Shown here piece after piece: positions 1-7,670 of a DNA stretch of 11,573 bases. The position numbers and the translations under genes were made by a program. The stretch is from Chitinophagaceae bacterium (lineage in GTDB: Bacteria > Bacteroidota > Bacteroidia > Chitinophagales > Chitinophagaceae): contig JAGNOY010000035.1 in the NCBI GenBank assembly GCA_017989935.1, positions 1 through 11,573 on the forward strand. The letters run 5' to 3'. How positions within the stretch are numbered: position 1 is the first letter of the stretch; each line of letters starts with the position of its first letter. The notes beneath the pieces are model-generated. The model saw nothing but the letters and a program-made list of their open reading frames with translations, searched no databases and was not told where the DNA came from.

Positions 1-2
1 TG

Positions 3-65
3 CGGATGTTCGCATTGGTGAAAAGAGGTGAATTATTTGTTGAAAATTACAAGAAGAGCGCATGA
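3..65 (+). CDS. possible 3' end of an unidentified gene
   Basis: An open frame enters from the left edge and reads RMFALVKRGELFVENYKKSA before a TGA at 63-65. This is the longest of the three forward frames here; the other two stop at 21 and 31. The short tail has ordinary amino-acid composition, but it is too short to assign to a family. It may equally be non-coding sequence. No intrinsic terminator with a T-run follows, although a hairpin sits at 120-161. Confidence 0.25.
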   Translation, partial: RMFALVKRGELFVENYKKSA

Positions 66-119
66 AAAATAAAATTAGAAAAAAAAGAAAGTGAAATTTG
101 GAGAATTCATTAACCTAGA

Positions 120-161
120 ATACAATCACTACCGCAATACAAGTGGGTAGTTTTATTGTAT
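120..161. repeat. inverted repeat / hairpin upstream of pdhB
   Basis: ATACAAT at 120-126 pairs with ATTGTAT at 155-161, and ACTACC at 128-133 pairs with GGTAGT at 146-151. This gives a 13-bp stem with a small internal loop (C opposite TTT) and a 12-nt apical loop. No T-run follows, so it is not a standard intrinsic terminator. It could end the gene to the left, act as a protein-binding site, or be incidental. The rest of 66-294 shows no coding frame or other structure. Confidence 0.45.
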
Positions 162-269
162 CAATCGTATCCTACATGAAGCCTTTGTAATTCTTCGCTT
201 TAAAAGTCACTACACTTGAGGTCTTTAATTTCTTCATGAAAAAAAAATAGAAATACCCAATTCAAACCT

Positions 270-277
270 TATTTTTG
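270..277 (+). promoter_or_regulatory. Bacteroidetes -7 promoter element for pdhB
   Basis: TATTTTTG matches the Bacteroidetes -7 consensus TAnnTTTG exactly and lies 17 nt before the pdhB ATG. No TTG occurs at the expected -33 distance, because that region is A-rich (gaaaaaaaaatag). The call therefore rests on the -7 half alone. The predicted leader would be about 10 nt, common in this phylum. Confidence 0.45.
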
Positions 278-294
278 TTCCTCAAAATAATTGT

Positions 295-1278
295 ATGCGT
301 GAAATTGCCTTTAGACAAGCCCTGAGAGAAGCCATGCAGGAAGAAATGCGTAGAGATGAAAATGTACTCTTGATGGGAGAAGAGGTAGCTGAATATAATG
401 GTGCCTATAAAGTTAGTCAGGGTATGCTTGACGAATTTGGTGCCAAAAGAATTATAGATACGCCCATCGCAGAACTTGGTTTTGCAGCTATTGGTGTGGG
501 TGCAGCTTCAAATGGCTTAAGACCCATTATAGAATTCATGACTTGGAATTTTGCGGTACTTCCACTTGATCAAATTTTAAATCACGCCTCTAAAATGTTG
601 GCTATGAGTGGTGGTCAATTTAGTTGCCCAATTGTGTTCAGAGGCCCTAACGGTTCGGCTGGACAATTAGGCGCACAGCATTCTATGGCCTTTGAAAGTT
701 GGTACGCGAATATTCCAGGCTTGAAAGTAATTTCTGTTTCTAATCCTTATGATGCAAAAGGATTGTTGAAAAGCGCTATCCGAGATAATGATCCTGTGGT
801 TTTCATGGAAAGTGAAGTGATGTATGGCGATATGGGACATGTGCCAGAAGAAGAATATTTAATACCAATAGGAAAGGCTGATATTAAAAGAGAAGGTACA
901 GATGTAACCATCATTTCTTTCAACAAAATGATGAAGGTAGCCTTAGGCGCAGCTGAAGAGTTAGCTAAAGAGGGCATTTCAGCTGAGGTGATTGATTTAA
1001 GAACCATCAGACCTTTAGATATTGATACCATTGTTCAATCAGTTAAAAAGACAAATCGTTTATTGATTGTCGAAGAGCAGTGGCCATTTGGTAGTGTGTC
1101 AACAGAAATTACCTATCGCGTGCAACGTATGGCATTTGACTATTTAGATGCACCCATTCGCAGATTGTGCAGTGCTGATGCGAGTATGCATTATGCCCCA
1201 ACCTTGGTAGCCGCCTTCTTACCTGATATTCATAAAACTGTACAAGCAGTAAAAGAACTCATGTATAGTTACAAATAA
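295..1278 (+). CDS. pdhB: pyruvate dehydrogenase E1 component, beta subunit
   Basis: This is the beta subunit of the thiamine-diphosphate-dependent E1 enzyme. With E1-alpha it decarboxylates pyruvate and passes the acetyl group to the lipoyl arm of E2 in the cytoplasm. The 327 residues are the usual full length. The N-terminus (MREIAFRQALREAM) is typical and supports the ATG at 295. Visible family marks are GEEV at 28-31, DTPIAE at 55-60, whose final Glu is the expected ThDP-activating glutamate, and the GQLGAQHS loop at 123-130 with the conserved active-site His129. The C-terminal transketolase-C domain starts near residue 190 (the EEEYLIPIGKA region) and includes IDLRTIRPLD. No alpha subunit or E2 gene lies beside it; a solitary pdhB is common in this phylum. 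The branched-chain 2-oxoacid or acetoin E1-beta paralogue is the main alternative, but the sequence pattern fits PDH best. Confidence 0.94.
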   Translation: MREIAFRQALREAMQEEMRRDENVLLMGEEVAEYNGAYKVSQGMLDEFGAKRIIDTPIAELGFAAIGVGAASNGLRPIIEFMTWNFAVLPLDQILNHASKMLAMSGGQFSCPIVFRGPNGSAGQLGAQHSMAFESWYANIPGLKVISVSNPYDAKGLLKSAIRDNDPVVFMESEVMYGDMGHVPEEEYLIPIGKADIKREGTDVTIISFNKMMKVALGAAEELAKEGISAEVIDLRTIRPLDIDTIVQSVKKTNRLLIVEEQWPFGSVSTEITYRVQRMAFDYLDAPIRRLCSADASMHYAPTLVAAFLPDIHKTVQAVKELMYSYK

Positions 1279-1509
1279 ACTTACTTGTTTTTGAGGCATA
1301 ATTTCTTTTCAATGTTGCATGTAGGCAAATATTTCGAAACGAATATATTGTTTGAATAACGAAACCCGTGGCAACGATCGCAGCAGAAAGCCCGCATTCC
1401 GAGAGGCTTCACGACATATCGTCTTAAATGAAACCTATTTGCCGAATCGGAAGAGGACTTGCCGCGAAGAGCGTGTCCGCCACCCAAAAAATACTTCAAT
1501 CCCAATATC
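1279..1509. other. structured intergenic island with a GC-rich second half
   Basis: The space between pdhB and the next gene changes composition: 1361-1490 has 69 G/C in 130 bases by hand count (53%), in an otherwise AT-rich window. It holds several self-complementary elements. 1329-1336 pairs with 1340-1346 (one bulge). ACGAT 1374-1378 pairs with ATCGT 1418-1422 and encloses AAGCC 1388-1392 with GGCTT 1405-1409. GGAC 1455-1458 pairs with GTCC 1475-1478 around CGC/GCG. There is also a tandem imperfect repeat, TTGCCG at 1439 and 1459 with GAAGAG at 1450 and 1466. On the minus strand a 76-codon open frame spans the whole gap (1281-1511) and contains RAFCCDRCHGFRY, a zinc-ribbon-like Cys motif. 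Its ATG overlaps the opposing start codon of the next gene, which argues against translation as drawn. It is either a small RNA, a structured leader of the downstream mRNA, or a tiny protein gene or remnant. No known RNA family was recognised. Confidence 0.5.
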
Positions 1510-3528
1510 ATGAATCGATTAAGTGCAGAAACTTCGCCCTATCTTTTACAACATAAAGATAATCCTGTGGCCTGGATGCCTTGGAGCGAGCAGGCCTTTG
1601 AACTGGCATTAGCCGAAAATAAGCCAGTACTGATTAGCATTGGTTATTCATCTTGTCATTGGTGTCATGTGATGGCTCATGAAAGTTTTGAGGATGAGGA
1701 AACTGCTCAATTGATGAACAAGCTTTTTGTGAATATTAAGCTCGATCGAGAAGAATATCCCGATATCGATCAGGTGTATATGGATGCAGTGCAAGCCATG
1801 ACAGGTAGTGGGGGATGGCCTTTGAATGTATTTGTAACACCGGATAAAAAAGCCTTTTATGGAGGCACCTATTTTCCACCTGTTCGAGCTCATGGTAGGG
1901 CATCTTGGAAGGAAGTGCTTGTGAATGTGTCGCAGTATTATTCGCAAAATCGTGATGAAGTAGAAACACAAGCCGAAAAATTGTATGCTCATTTGAAAGC
2001 ACTTGGTCTGCAAAGTGCAGCGCGTGCGGAGCAGGCTGAAGAAAAAGACAAGCAACTTGTATTGAAAGCTGTTCGCGATAAATTATTAAGTCTAGCTGAT
2101 AAAGCGCATGGTGGATTTGGTCAAGCACCTAAATTTCCTGCTACGTTTAATTTAACCTATTTATTAGGATATGGAAGTTTGTATCATGATGATGATGCTT
2201 TACAACATGTATGGTTGTCCCTTCATAAAATGGCCATGGGCGGCTTGTACGATCAAATCGGAGGTGGTTTTGCCAGGTATTCGACAGATGCTTATTGGAT
2301 AGCACCTCATTTCGAAAAGATGCTTTATGATAATGCTTTGTTGTTAGAGCTCTATGCTAAAGCCTATGCCAAAACTGCTCATCCCTTTTATTTGGCGGTA
2401 ATTCGTCAAACTGTACATTGGTTACAACGTGAAATGATGAGTGAGGAAGGCGGGTTTTTTACGGCACAAGATGCAGATAGTGAAGGCGTCGAAGGTAAAT
2501 TTTATACATGGTCGGTTGATGAGCTTAAGCAACTTCTTCGAGAAGATTATACTGTTTTTGCGACTTATTATCAGCTGAAGGAATCGGGTAATTGGGAGCA
2601 TACGAATATCTTGTTTACGACGACTGAAGTTCAAGAAACGGTGAGTCCTTCTTTTAAAGCTAGGCTAGGGGATATTCACGAAAAATTGTTGCAAGTGAGA
2701 AATCAGCGTGTAAAGCCTTTGACAGATGATAAAATGTTATTAGGCATCAATGTACTGATGAATAAGGCTTTAGTAAGTATTTATTTGTGCACTGGAGAAG
2801 AGCAATATCTGAGTTTAGCGGAGAGAAATATGCAATTTTTACTTACAGCATTTAAAAGCGACACTCATTTGTTTTATCATACTTTAAGGTTGGGCGGTGC
2901 AAAAATTGTGGCATATGCTGAAGATTTGGTTTATTTGGCAAAAGCCTTGGTAGATTTAGCCAATGCTAGTGCCAATACCGTATATCTTCATAAGGCTAAA
3001 GAAATTGTAGATTATTTGTTTGTCCATTACAAGCGTACTGGCGAAATTTTATTTGATTTTACACATCATGCGTATCAACAAATGGAGGTGTATAAGCAAG
3101 ATGTGTATGATGGTGCTCAGCCTTCGATTAATTCGGTCATGGTTGATGTACTATTTGATTTGTCCCATAAATTGGGGATTGAGGAATGGGCCAAACATGC
3201 ACAGATGATGCTTTCTTCTCAAATAAAGGCCATAGAAAAATATCCTTCATCGTTTGGTAACTGGGCACATTGTCTGCTTCAACAAGCGCAAGTAGATGTT
3301 GAGATCTGCATTGTAGGCCCTGAAGCAAAAAAGTTTTTTCAAGAATTATATACTAAAATGAAGTGGCCATACGTTAACATAATGGCTTCGGAGATTGAAG
3401 ACACTGAAATCGAGATATTAAAAGGTAAGTATTTGCGCGGGGAAACGCAAATTTACGTTTGTCAGGGTCATCAATGTTGGAATCCAGTAAAAACTACTAG
3501 TGAAGCATGGGGATTGATTTCACCTTAG
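1510..3528 (+). CDS. thioredoxin domain-containing DUF255 protein (YyaL/SPATA20 type)
   Basis: This is a 672-residue protein of the DUF255 (Thioredox_DsbH) family, close to the usual length. The ATG at 1510 is chosen because [22 protein letters not shown] is the canonical family N-terminus; an in-frame ATG at 1459 would add 17 atypical residues. The thioredoxin-like domain occupies about residues 1-165. It has CHWC at 49-52 and [12 protein letters not shown] at 101-112, where Pro104 is the expected cis-proline, then GGTYFPP at 118-124. The remainder is an alpha/alpha barrel resembling N-acylglucosamine-epimerase and glycosidase folds, with [10 protein letters not shown] at 201-210 and the block [17 protein letters not shown]...[10 protein letters not shown] at 244-276. 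No signal peptide is visible, so it is probably cytoplasmic. The biochemical function of the family is not settled; a redox or sugar-linked role is inferred from domains only. There is no operon link to pdhB (231 nt apart) or gldK (227 nt, with a terminator and a promoter between). Confidence 0.92.
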   Translation: MNRLSAETSPYLLQHKDNPVAWMPWSEQAFELALAENKPVLISIGYSSCHWCHVMAHESFEDEETAQLMNKLFVNIKLDREEYPDIDQVYMDAVQAMTGSGGWPLNVFVTPDKKAFYGGTYFPPVRAHGRASWKEVLVNVSQYYSQNRDEVETQAEKLYAHLKALGLQSAARAEQAEEKDKQLVLKAVRDKLLSLADKAHGGFGQAPKFPATFNLTYLLGYGSLYHDDDALQHVWLSLHKMAMGGLYDQIGGGFARYSTDAYWIAPHFEKMLYDNALLLELYAKAYAKTAHPFYLAVIRQTVHWLQREMMSEEGGFFTAQDADSEGVEGKFYTWSVDELKQLLREDYTVFATYYQLKESGNWEHTNILFTTTEVQETVSPSFKARLGDIHEKLLQVRNQRVKPLTDDKMLLGINVLMNKALVSIYLCTGEEQYLSLAERNMQFLLTAFKSDTHLFYHTLRLGGAKIVAYAEDLVYLAKALVDLANASANTVYLHKAKEIVDYLFVHYKRTGEILFDFTHHAYQQMEVYKQDVYDGAQPSINSVMVDVLFDLSHKLGIEEWAKHAQMMLSSQIKAIEKYPSSFGNWAHCLLQQAQVDVEICIVGPEAKKFFQELYTKMKWPYVNIMASEIEDTEIEILKGKYLRGETQIYVCQGHQCWNPVKTTSEAWGLISP

Positions 3529-3592
3529 AGTGTGTTGTACCGGACACTATTGCCGCGTCTACTGATGAAAATACATTCATTCAGGCTAAGCT

Positions 3593-3616
3593 AGGTTTTA
3601 TAAAAAACCTTTATTT
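3593..3616 (+). terminator. probable intrinsic terminator after the DUF255 gene
   Basis: AGGTTTT at 3593-3599 pairs with AAAACCT at 3604-3610 around a 4-nt loop, followed by TTATTT. The stem is short and has only three G/C pairs, but its position after the DUF255 stop codon and before the gldK promoter fits termination. A pure A/T stem (A-run 3634-3640, T-run 3644-3650) further down could help or simply be an A-tract. Confidence 0.45.
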
Positions 3617-3697
3617 AAATATGCTTAACCGCAAAAAAAATTATTTTTTTCTTTTTTATGTAAGAAATAAAATTTCGTGCATATATTGTGCTGGTAT

Positions 3698-3727
3698 TTG
3701 ATTTAACAAATTATTCTAATATATTTG
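3698..3727 (+). promoter_or_regulatory. promoter of the gldKLMN operon (TTG-N19-TATATTTG)
   Basis: TTG at 3698-3700 is followed after 19 nt by TATATTTG at 3720-3727. Both elements and the spacing match the Bacteroidetes sigma-ABfr consensus TTG-N17-23-TAnnTTTG. The -7 element ends 28 nt before the gldK ATG. This is the best promoter in the window. No equally good element lies in the gldK-gldL, gldL-gldM or gldM-gldN gaps, so it probably drives all four genes. Confidence 0.65.
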
Positions 3728-3755
3728 CTCTCTTGTATATAAATAAAAACGGACT

Positions 3756-5036
3756 ATGATGAAACAAATTTCGTTGAGATTACTAGCACTCGGATTGATC
3801 GTAACGGCATGGGGCTGTGGAGGGGGCGGACCTCAAGGACAACTAGTGGGGAAACCCGGAAAGGTAAACGGATTGCAATCTGCACCAGTAGGCATGACTT
3901 GGGTACCTTCAGGGGTCATGCATATGGGGGCTAGTGACCAAGATATTCGTAATGCAAATGATGTAAAAAATCGAACGATACAAATGGTTGGTTTTTATAT
4001 GGATGCGACAGAAGTTACCAATGCTGAGTACAGACAATATATTGATTGGGTGAAAGACTCTACAGCGCACTCTTTAATCGGAGATTATAAAGATGCTGAT
4101 GATGGATCTCAGTATATCGATTGGAAAAAGAAAATTAAATGGACTTCTGAGGAAGTACAAGACGTAATGTCGGCTTATTATATTCCAGCCTCTGAAAGTA
4201 TTTGGGGTAAGAAAGAATTTGATAGCAGAAAGTTGGTTTATTCGTATGAAACATTTGATTATGATCAAATGGCAAAAAGTTCTCAATCAGGTTCATTGAC
4301 AAGAAGTAATTTTTTAGACAAAAAAAGTGTGCTTGCTTATCCTGACACCACCGTTTGGATGAAAATGTTCTCTTATTCTTATAATGAACCCATTACTCAC
4401 CAATATTTTTGGTATCCTGCATTTGATAAATATCCTGTTGTAGGTGTCAATTGGAATCAAGCAAATGCTTTTTGCCACTGGCGTACAAAATTTTGGAGAG
4501 GTTATAGAGATTCTAAGAAAATGTATTTAGAAGGAAATTTCCGTTTGCCAAGCGAAGAGCAATGGGAGTGGGCTGCGCGTGGAGGAAGAACACAATCTCC
4601 TTATCCATGGGGTGGTCCTTATATCGTGAACAAAAAAGGTTGTTACTTAGCTAACTTCAAACCTAACAGAGGAAATTATTCTGCAGATGGTGGATTATAT
4701 ACAGTAAGAGCTGATGCTTATTGGCCTAATGATTATGGCTTATATAATATGAGTGGTAATGTGGCCGAGTGGACATCTTCACCGTATGAAGTAAACACCT
4801 ATTCTAATGTGTCTGATATGTCTCCTGAAATTCGTAGTAGAGCCAAAGATTCAGATCCAACATGGTGGAAGCGCAAGGTAATCAAAGGTGGAAGCTGGAA
4901 AGATGTAGCTAGCTTTTTACAAGTAAGTTCGCGAGATTATGAATTCGCTGATACAGCCAAAGCATTTATTGGGTTTAGATCTATTATTGAATTTATTGCA
5001 CCTGCATTAAGCAATAAGCCACCTAGAAAAAACTAG
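3756..5036 (+). CDS. gldK: GldK, T9SS / gliding motility lipoprotein
   Basis: GldK (PorK) is an outer-membrane lipoprotein on the periplasmic side. With GldN/PorN it forms the large periplasmic ring of the type IX secretion system. The 426 residues begin with a lipoprotein signal ending at Cys21 (TAWGC), followed by a glycine-rich stretch. A tandem ATG ATG makes the start 3756 or 3759. The body is a formylglycine-generating-enzyme-like (FGE-sulfatase) domain: GFYMDATEVTNAEY 79-92, YPVVGVNWNQANAFCHW 226-242, RLPSEEQWEWAARGG 263-277, YGLYNMSGNVAEW 327-339, KVIKGGSW 374-381 and FIGFR 404-408. A long insert (about 100-225) separates the first two blocks, as in other GldK proteins. The family is thought to be structural rather than enzymatic. 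It is the first gene of the operon, 53 nt before gldL. Trp at the -2 position of the lipobox is unusual. Confidence 0.95.
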   Translation: MMKQISLRLLALGLIVTAWGCGGGGPQGQLVGKPGKVNGLQSAPVGMTWVPSGVMHMGASDQDIRNANDVKNRTIQMVGFYMDATEVTNAEYRQYIDWVKDSTAHSLIGDYKDADDGSQYIDWKKKIKWTSEEVQDVMSAYYIPASESIWGKKEFDSRKLVYSYETFDYDQMAKSSQSGSLTRSNFLDKKSVLAYPDTTVWMKMFSYSYNEPITHQYFWYPAFDKYPVVGVNWNQANAFCHWRTKFWRGYRDSKKMYLEGNFRLPSEEQWEWAARGGRTQSPYPWGGPYIVNKKGCYLANFKPNRGNYSADGGLYTVRADAYWPNDYGLYNMSGNVAEWTSSPYEVNTYSNVSDMSPEIRSRAKDSDPTWWKRKVIKGGSWKDVASFLQVSSRDYEFADTAKAFIGFRSIIEFIAPALSNKPPRKN

Positions 5037-5089
5037 ACCCTGCAAAGAGAAAACACTAAAATTTATATTAAAACTTTATTTTATACAAC

Positions 5090-5935
5090 ATGAAATCAAT
5101 ATCCATTTTTTTTGAAAGACCGTTTGGGAAGTATATTAAGAATTTAATCATTGGTTTGGGAGCTGCGGTCGTTCTGATTGGAGCATTGGCAAAACTACAA
5201 CACTGGCCTTGGGCTGGACCTGCCTTGATTATTGGTATGTGTACAGAAGCCTTCATTTTTACCTTATTAGGTTTACTACCTCCTCATAAAGATTATTATT
5301 GGGAAAGATATTACCCTGGTTTAGATGAAAATCCTCATGTAGAAGCTTATAGAAAAGGCGTGAAATTTCAACCAACACCTATCGCAATCGGCGGAGGAAA
5401 CGGAGGAGGAAGTGCATCAGCTACAGCTTCATTGGATAAAATGATGGAAGAAGCCAACATGAATCCTGCAAACTTGAAAAGATTGAATGATAATTTTCAG
5501 AAATTTGGCGAAACTGTAAATCAAGTAAAAGATATTACACATGTAACTGCGGCTACCAACGATTATGCAGCTAAAGCTAAAGAAGCAACTTCTGCTTTAG
5601 GTCAAATGAAGGATACATTCTTAGGAGCTACAGCTACATTAGCTTCATTTAATAGTGCTGCAGATGAAACAGCTAAATTTCATGGACAAGTAACTACTTT
5701 GACAAAAAATTTAGGTTCTTTAAATCAAATTTATGAAGTTGAATTACAAGATGCTAATAATCATCTGAAGGCAATGAATAAATTTTATAGTAATTTGGTG
5801 AATGCTTCTGAAGCTATGCAAAATAGTGCAGAAGACGCAAATAAGGCTAAAGAGCAAATTGGTCTTTTAGCTAAAAACTTAGGCACATTGAATCAGGTAT
5901 ATGGTAATATGTTAACGGCCATGCAAGGACGTTAA
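5090..5935 (+). CDS. gldL: GldL, inner-membrane motor subunit of T9SS / gliding
   Basis: GldL (PorL) forms a pentamer around the transmembrane helices of GldM; the complex uses proton-motive force to power T9SS secretion and gliding. The 281 residues start with a short cytoplasmic segment, then two transmembrane helices at about 17-34 and 44-62. Lys35 in AKLQHWP at the end of helix 1 and Glu53 in CTEAFIF inside helix 2 sit where the family has its functionally important membrane charges. Next comes a conserved amphipathic part (KDYYWERYYPGLDE, 67-80), a glycine linker (GGGNGGG, 101-107) and a helical, Ala/Asn/Lys-rich cytoplasmic domain. That domain carries an internal repeat, KNLGxLNQxYxxxL, at 206-219 and 262-275. 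The gaps to gldK and gldM are both 53 nt, without promoter or terminator. Confidence 0.95.
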   Translation: MKSISIFFERPFGKYIKNLIIGLGAAVVLIGALAKLQHWPWAGPALIIGMCTEAFIFTLLGLLPPHKDYYWERYYPGLDENPHVEAYRKGVKFQPTPIAIGGGNGGGSASATASLDKMMEEANMNPANLKRLNDNFQKFGETVNQVKDITHVTAATNDYAAKAKEATSALGQMKDTFLGATATLASFNSAADETAKFHGQVTTLTKNLGSLNQIYEVELQDANNHLKAMNKFYSNLVNASEAMQNSAEDANKAKEQIGLLAKNLGTLNQVYGNMLTAMQGR

Positions 5936-5988
5936 TCGTAGCGTATTGGAATTATCAATTTAATTAATTTAGAAAACAACCATAAAGA

Positions 5989-7653
5989 ATGTCTTTACCT
6001 AAAGAGCCTAGGCAGTTGATGATAAACTTGATGTATCTGGTACTAACAGCCTTGTTAGCCATGAACGTATCAAGTGAAATTTTGAATGCATTTAAAACAA
6101 TCGGTAAGAGTATTTCCAACTCGAATAAATCAGTGACATCAAGAAATGAAGCATTCACAACTTCATTCCAAGAGTTCATTAATGACCCTAAAGCAAGTCC
6201 TGAGAAGAAAAAGAAGGTATCAGATGCCTTACTTTTAGCGGAAGAAGTCAATAATAAAACCAAAGCTGTCGTAAGTCAAATTGAAAGCTACAAGGAGATG
6301 ATTATTCAAGCTTCTGGTGGACGAGATGATAAAGGTGAAATAAAACGCATAGATGATTTAGATGGTGGAACTCGCGTGATGATAGAGGAAGGTAATGGTG
6401 CTAAATTACTTTCTATGCTTAAAACGTTTAAGGAGGATGTTGCAGGATTGGTACCTGTATTAGATGCCAAAGAAATGAAAGCAGCAGGTAATGGAAATAA
6501 CCCTGAGGTGTTTAAAAATTTGCCTTTAGATTTTTCTATCACTGAAAATGAGGAGAACCCAACCAATGATTGGGCTTATTACAATTTTCACATGTCGCCA
6601 ACTATTGCCAATGTCACCTTGTTAGATAAGTATATTAGTGATGTGAGAGCCTCTCAAGCAATGGCCTTAGATGAAATTTGGGCTAGAGCAACAGGAGAAA
6701 AAAGAGAAAAGACCTTTGTGGCACCCAAAGTATTTAACGATTATGCTATCATTGTTGCAGCAGATAACAACTATGTATTACCTGGTGAAAAGTTCCATGC
6801 TAAAATCATGATGGGAACGTACAACAAGAATTTGAAAAATTTATCTTTTACTGTGAATGGACAAAATGTAAATGTGGTTGATGGAATGGCAGATTTCTCT
6901 GCTGTTGCACCGAATGCAATTGGTCCTAAAGATATTAATGTGACTGCTAGATTTATGGATACAGTAACAAATGAAAACGGGGAGAAAACACTCAAACCAA
7001 TGACCATTACCTTACCTAAACCAGTTCAGTATTTTGTTGGAGAATCACAAGCATCTATTTCACTAGACAAGATGAACGTGTTCTATATGGGTGTTGATAA
7101 CCCTATCACTTTATCGGTTTCTGGAATTCAAGCTGGAAATATATCTCCTGTATCAGAAAATTGTACCTTAACTAAAGATCCTTCTGGCGTGAATAAATAT
7201 ATTGTACGTCCAACCAAAGCTGGTGTGAAGGCTAAAATATCTCTAGTAGGTAAATTGCCTGATGGATCTTCCAAAACATTTGGACCATTTGAATACCGTG
7301 TAAAAAATATTCCTGATCCTTATCCAGTGATTGCTGGTAAACGTGGAGGTTCTGGTTGTGCCAATGAAATGCGTGTTCAACAAGCAGTATTTGCTAAATT
7401 GGATGCCTTTGACTTTGATGTTAAATTTGAAGTTGTTTCTTTTGATATATTCTACACCCCTAAACGTGGAGAATCTATGGAAGGATCTGGAAAAGGATTT
7501 TATTTAAGTGGACCAAATGCTGACCCTTCAGTGAAAGCAATCATGGATGCATTAAAACCAGGTGGTAAATTATACTTTGATAATATTCGTGTAAAAATGC
7601 CTGATGGTAGAATTAGAAATGTGGGATCATTGGTTTATGTTATAAATTGTTAA
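5989..7653 (+). CDS. gldM: GldM, periplasm-spanning motor subunit of T9SS / gliding
   Basis: GldM (PorM) crosses the inner membrane once and projects through the periplasm as a dimer to the GldK/GldN ring, transmitting motion from GldL. The N-terminus MSLPKEPRQLMINLMYLV is the family signature. The single transmembrane helix is about residues 10-27 (QLMINLMYLVLTALLAMN), followed by SSEILNAF, also typical. The periplasmic part (about 30-554) contains a helical first domain and then beta-rich domains. The last domain (about 442-554) includes SFDIFYTPKRG, GKLYFDNIRVK and a final cysteine in YVINC. Length is 554 residues, somewhat more than the roughly 515 of well-studied GldM/PorM, by small insertions rather than an added domain as far as can be seen. 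It ends 17 nt before gldN. Confidence 0.95.
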   Translation: MSLPKEPRQLMINLMYLVLTALLAMNVSSEILNAFKTIGKSISNSNKSVTSRNEAFTTSFQEFINDPKASPEKKKKVSDALLLAEEVNNKTKAVVSQIESYKEMIIQASGGRDDKGEIKRIDDLDGGTRVMIEEGNGAKLLSMLKTFKEDVAGLVPVLDAKEMKAAGNGNNPEVFKNLPLDFSITENEENPTNDWAYYNFHMSPTIANVTLLDKYISDVRASQAMALDEIWARATGEKREKTFVAPKVFNDYAIIVAADNNYVLPGEKFHAKIMMGTYNKNLKNLSFTVNGQNVNVVDGMADFSAVAPNAIGPKDINVTARFMDTVTNENGEKTLKPMTITLPKPVQYFVGESQASISLDKMNVFYMGVDNPITLSVSGIQAGNISPVSENCTLTKDPSGVNKYIVRPTKAGVKAKISLVGKLPDGSSKTFGPFEYRVKNIPDPYPVIAGKRGGSGCANEMRVQQAVFAKLDAFDFDVKFEVVSFDIFYTPKRGESMEGSGKGFYLSGPNADPSVKAIMDALKPGGKLYFDNIRVKMPDGRIRNVGSLVYVINC

Positions 7654-7670
7654 TCGAAATTAGTAAGAAA

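Noticed and set aside
747..1031. Minus-strand frame inside pdhB
   Set aside because: Antisense shadow of a certain gene. The same applies to the antisense frames inside the DUF255 gene, gldK, gldL, gldM, gldN and leuS.
1459..1509. Upstream in-frame ATG extending the DUF255 protein by 17 residues
   Set aside because: The family N-terminus begins exactly at the ATG at 1510, and the extension is Pro/Arg/Lys-rich and lies in the structured intergenic island.
3634..3650. A7/T7 stem as the main terminator before gldK
   Set aside because: The stem has no G/C pair and would be unstable; the hairpin at 3593-3610 is the better candidate.
3507..3701. 64-codon forward frame overlapping the end of the DUF255 gene
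   Set aside because: It runs through the terminator-like hairpin and A/T tracts, has low-complexity composition (Lys/Phe/Tyr) and no domain signal.
3840..4985. GldK as an active formylglycine-generating enzyme
   Set aside because: The fold motifs are present, but the gene context, lipoprotein signal and long insert identify GldK, a ring component not known to act as an enzyme.
7647..7670. TTG start for gldN overlapping the end of gldM
   Set aside because: The ATG at 7671 gives a standard signal peptide; the extra eight residues add acidic and basic residues before it and have no family support.
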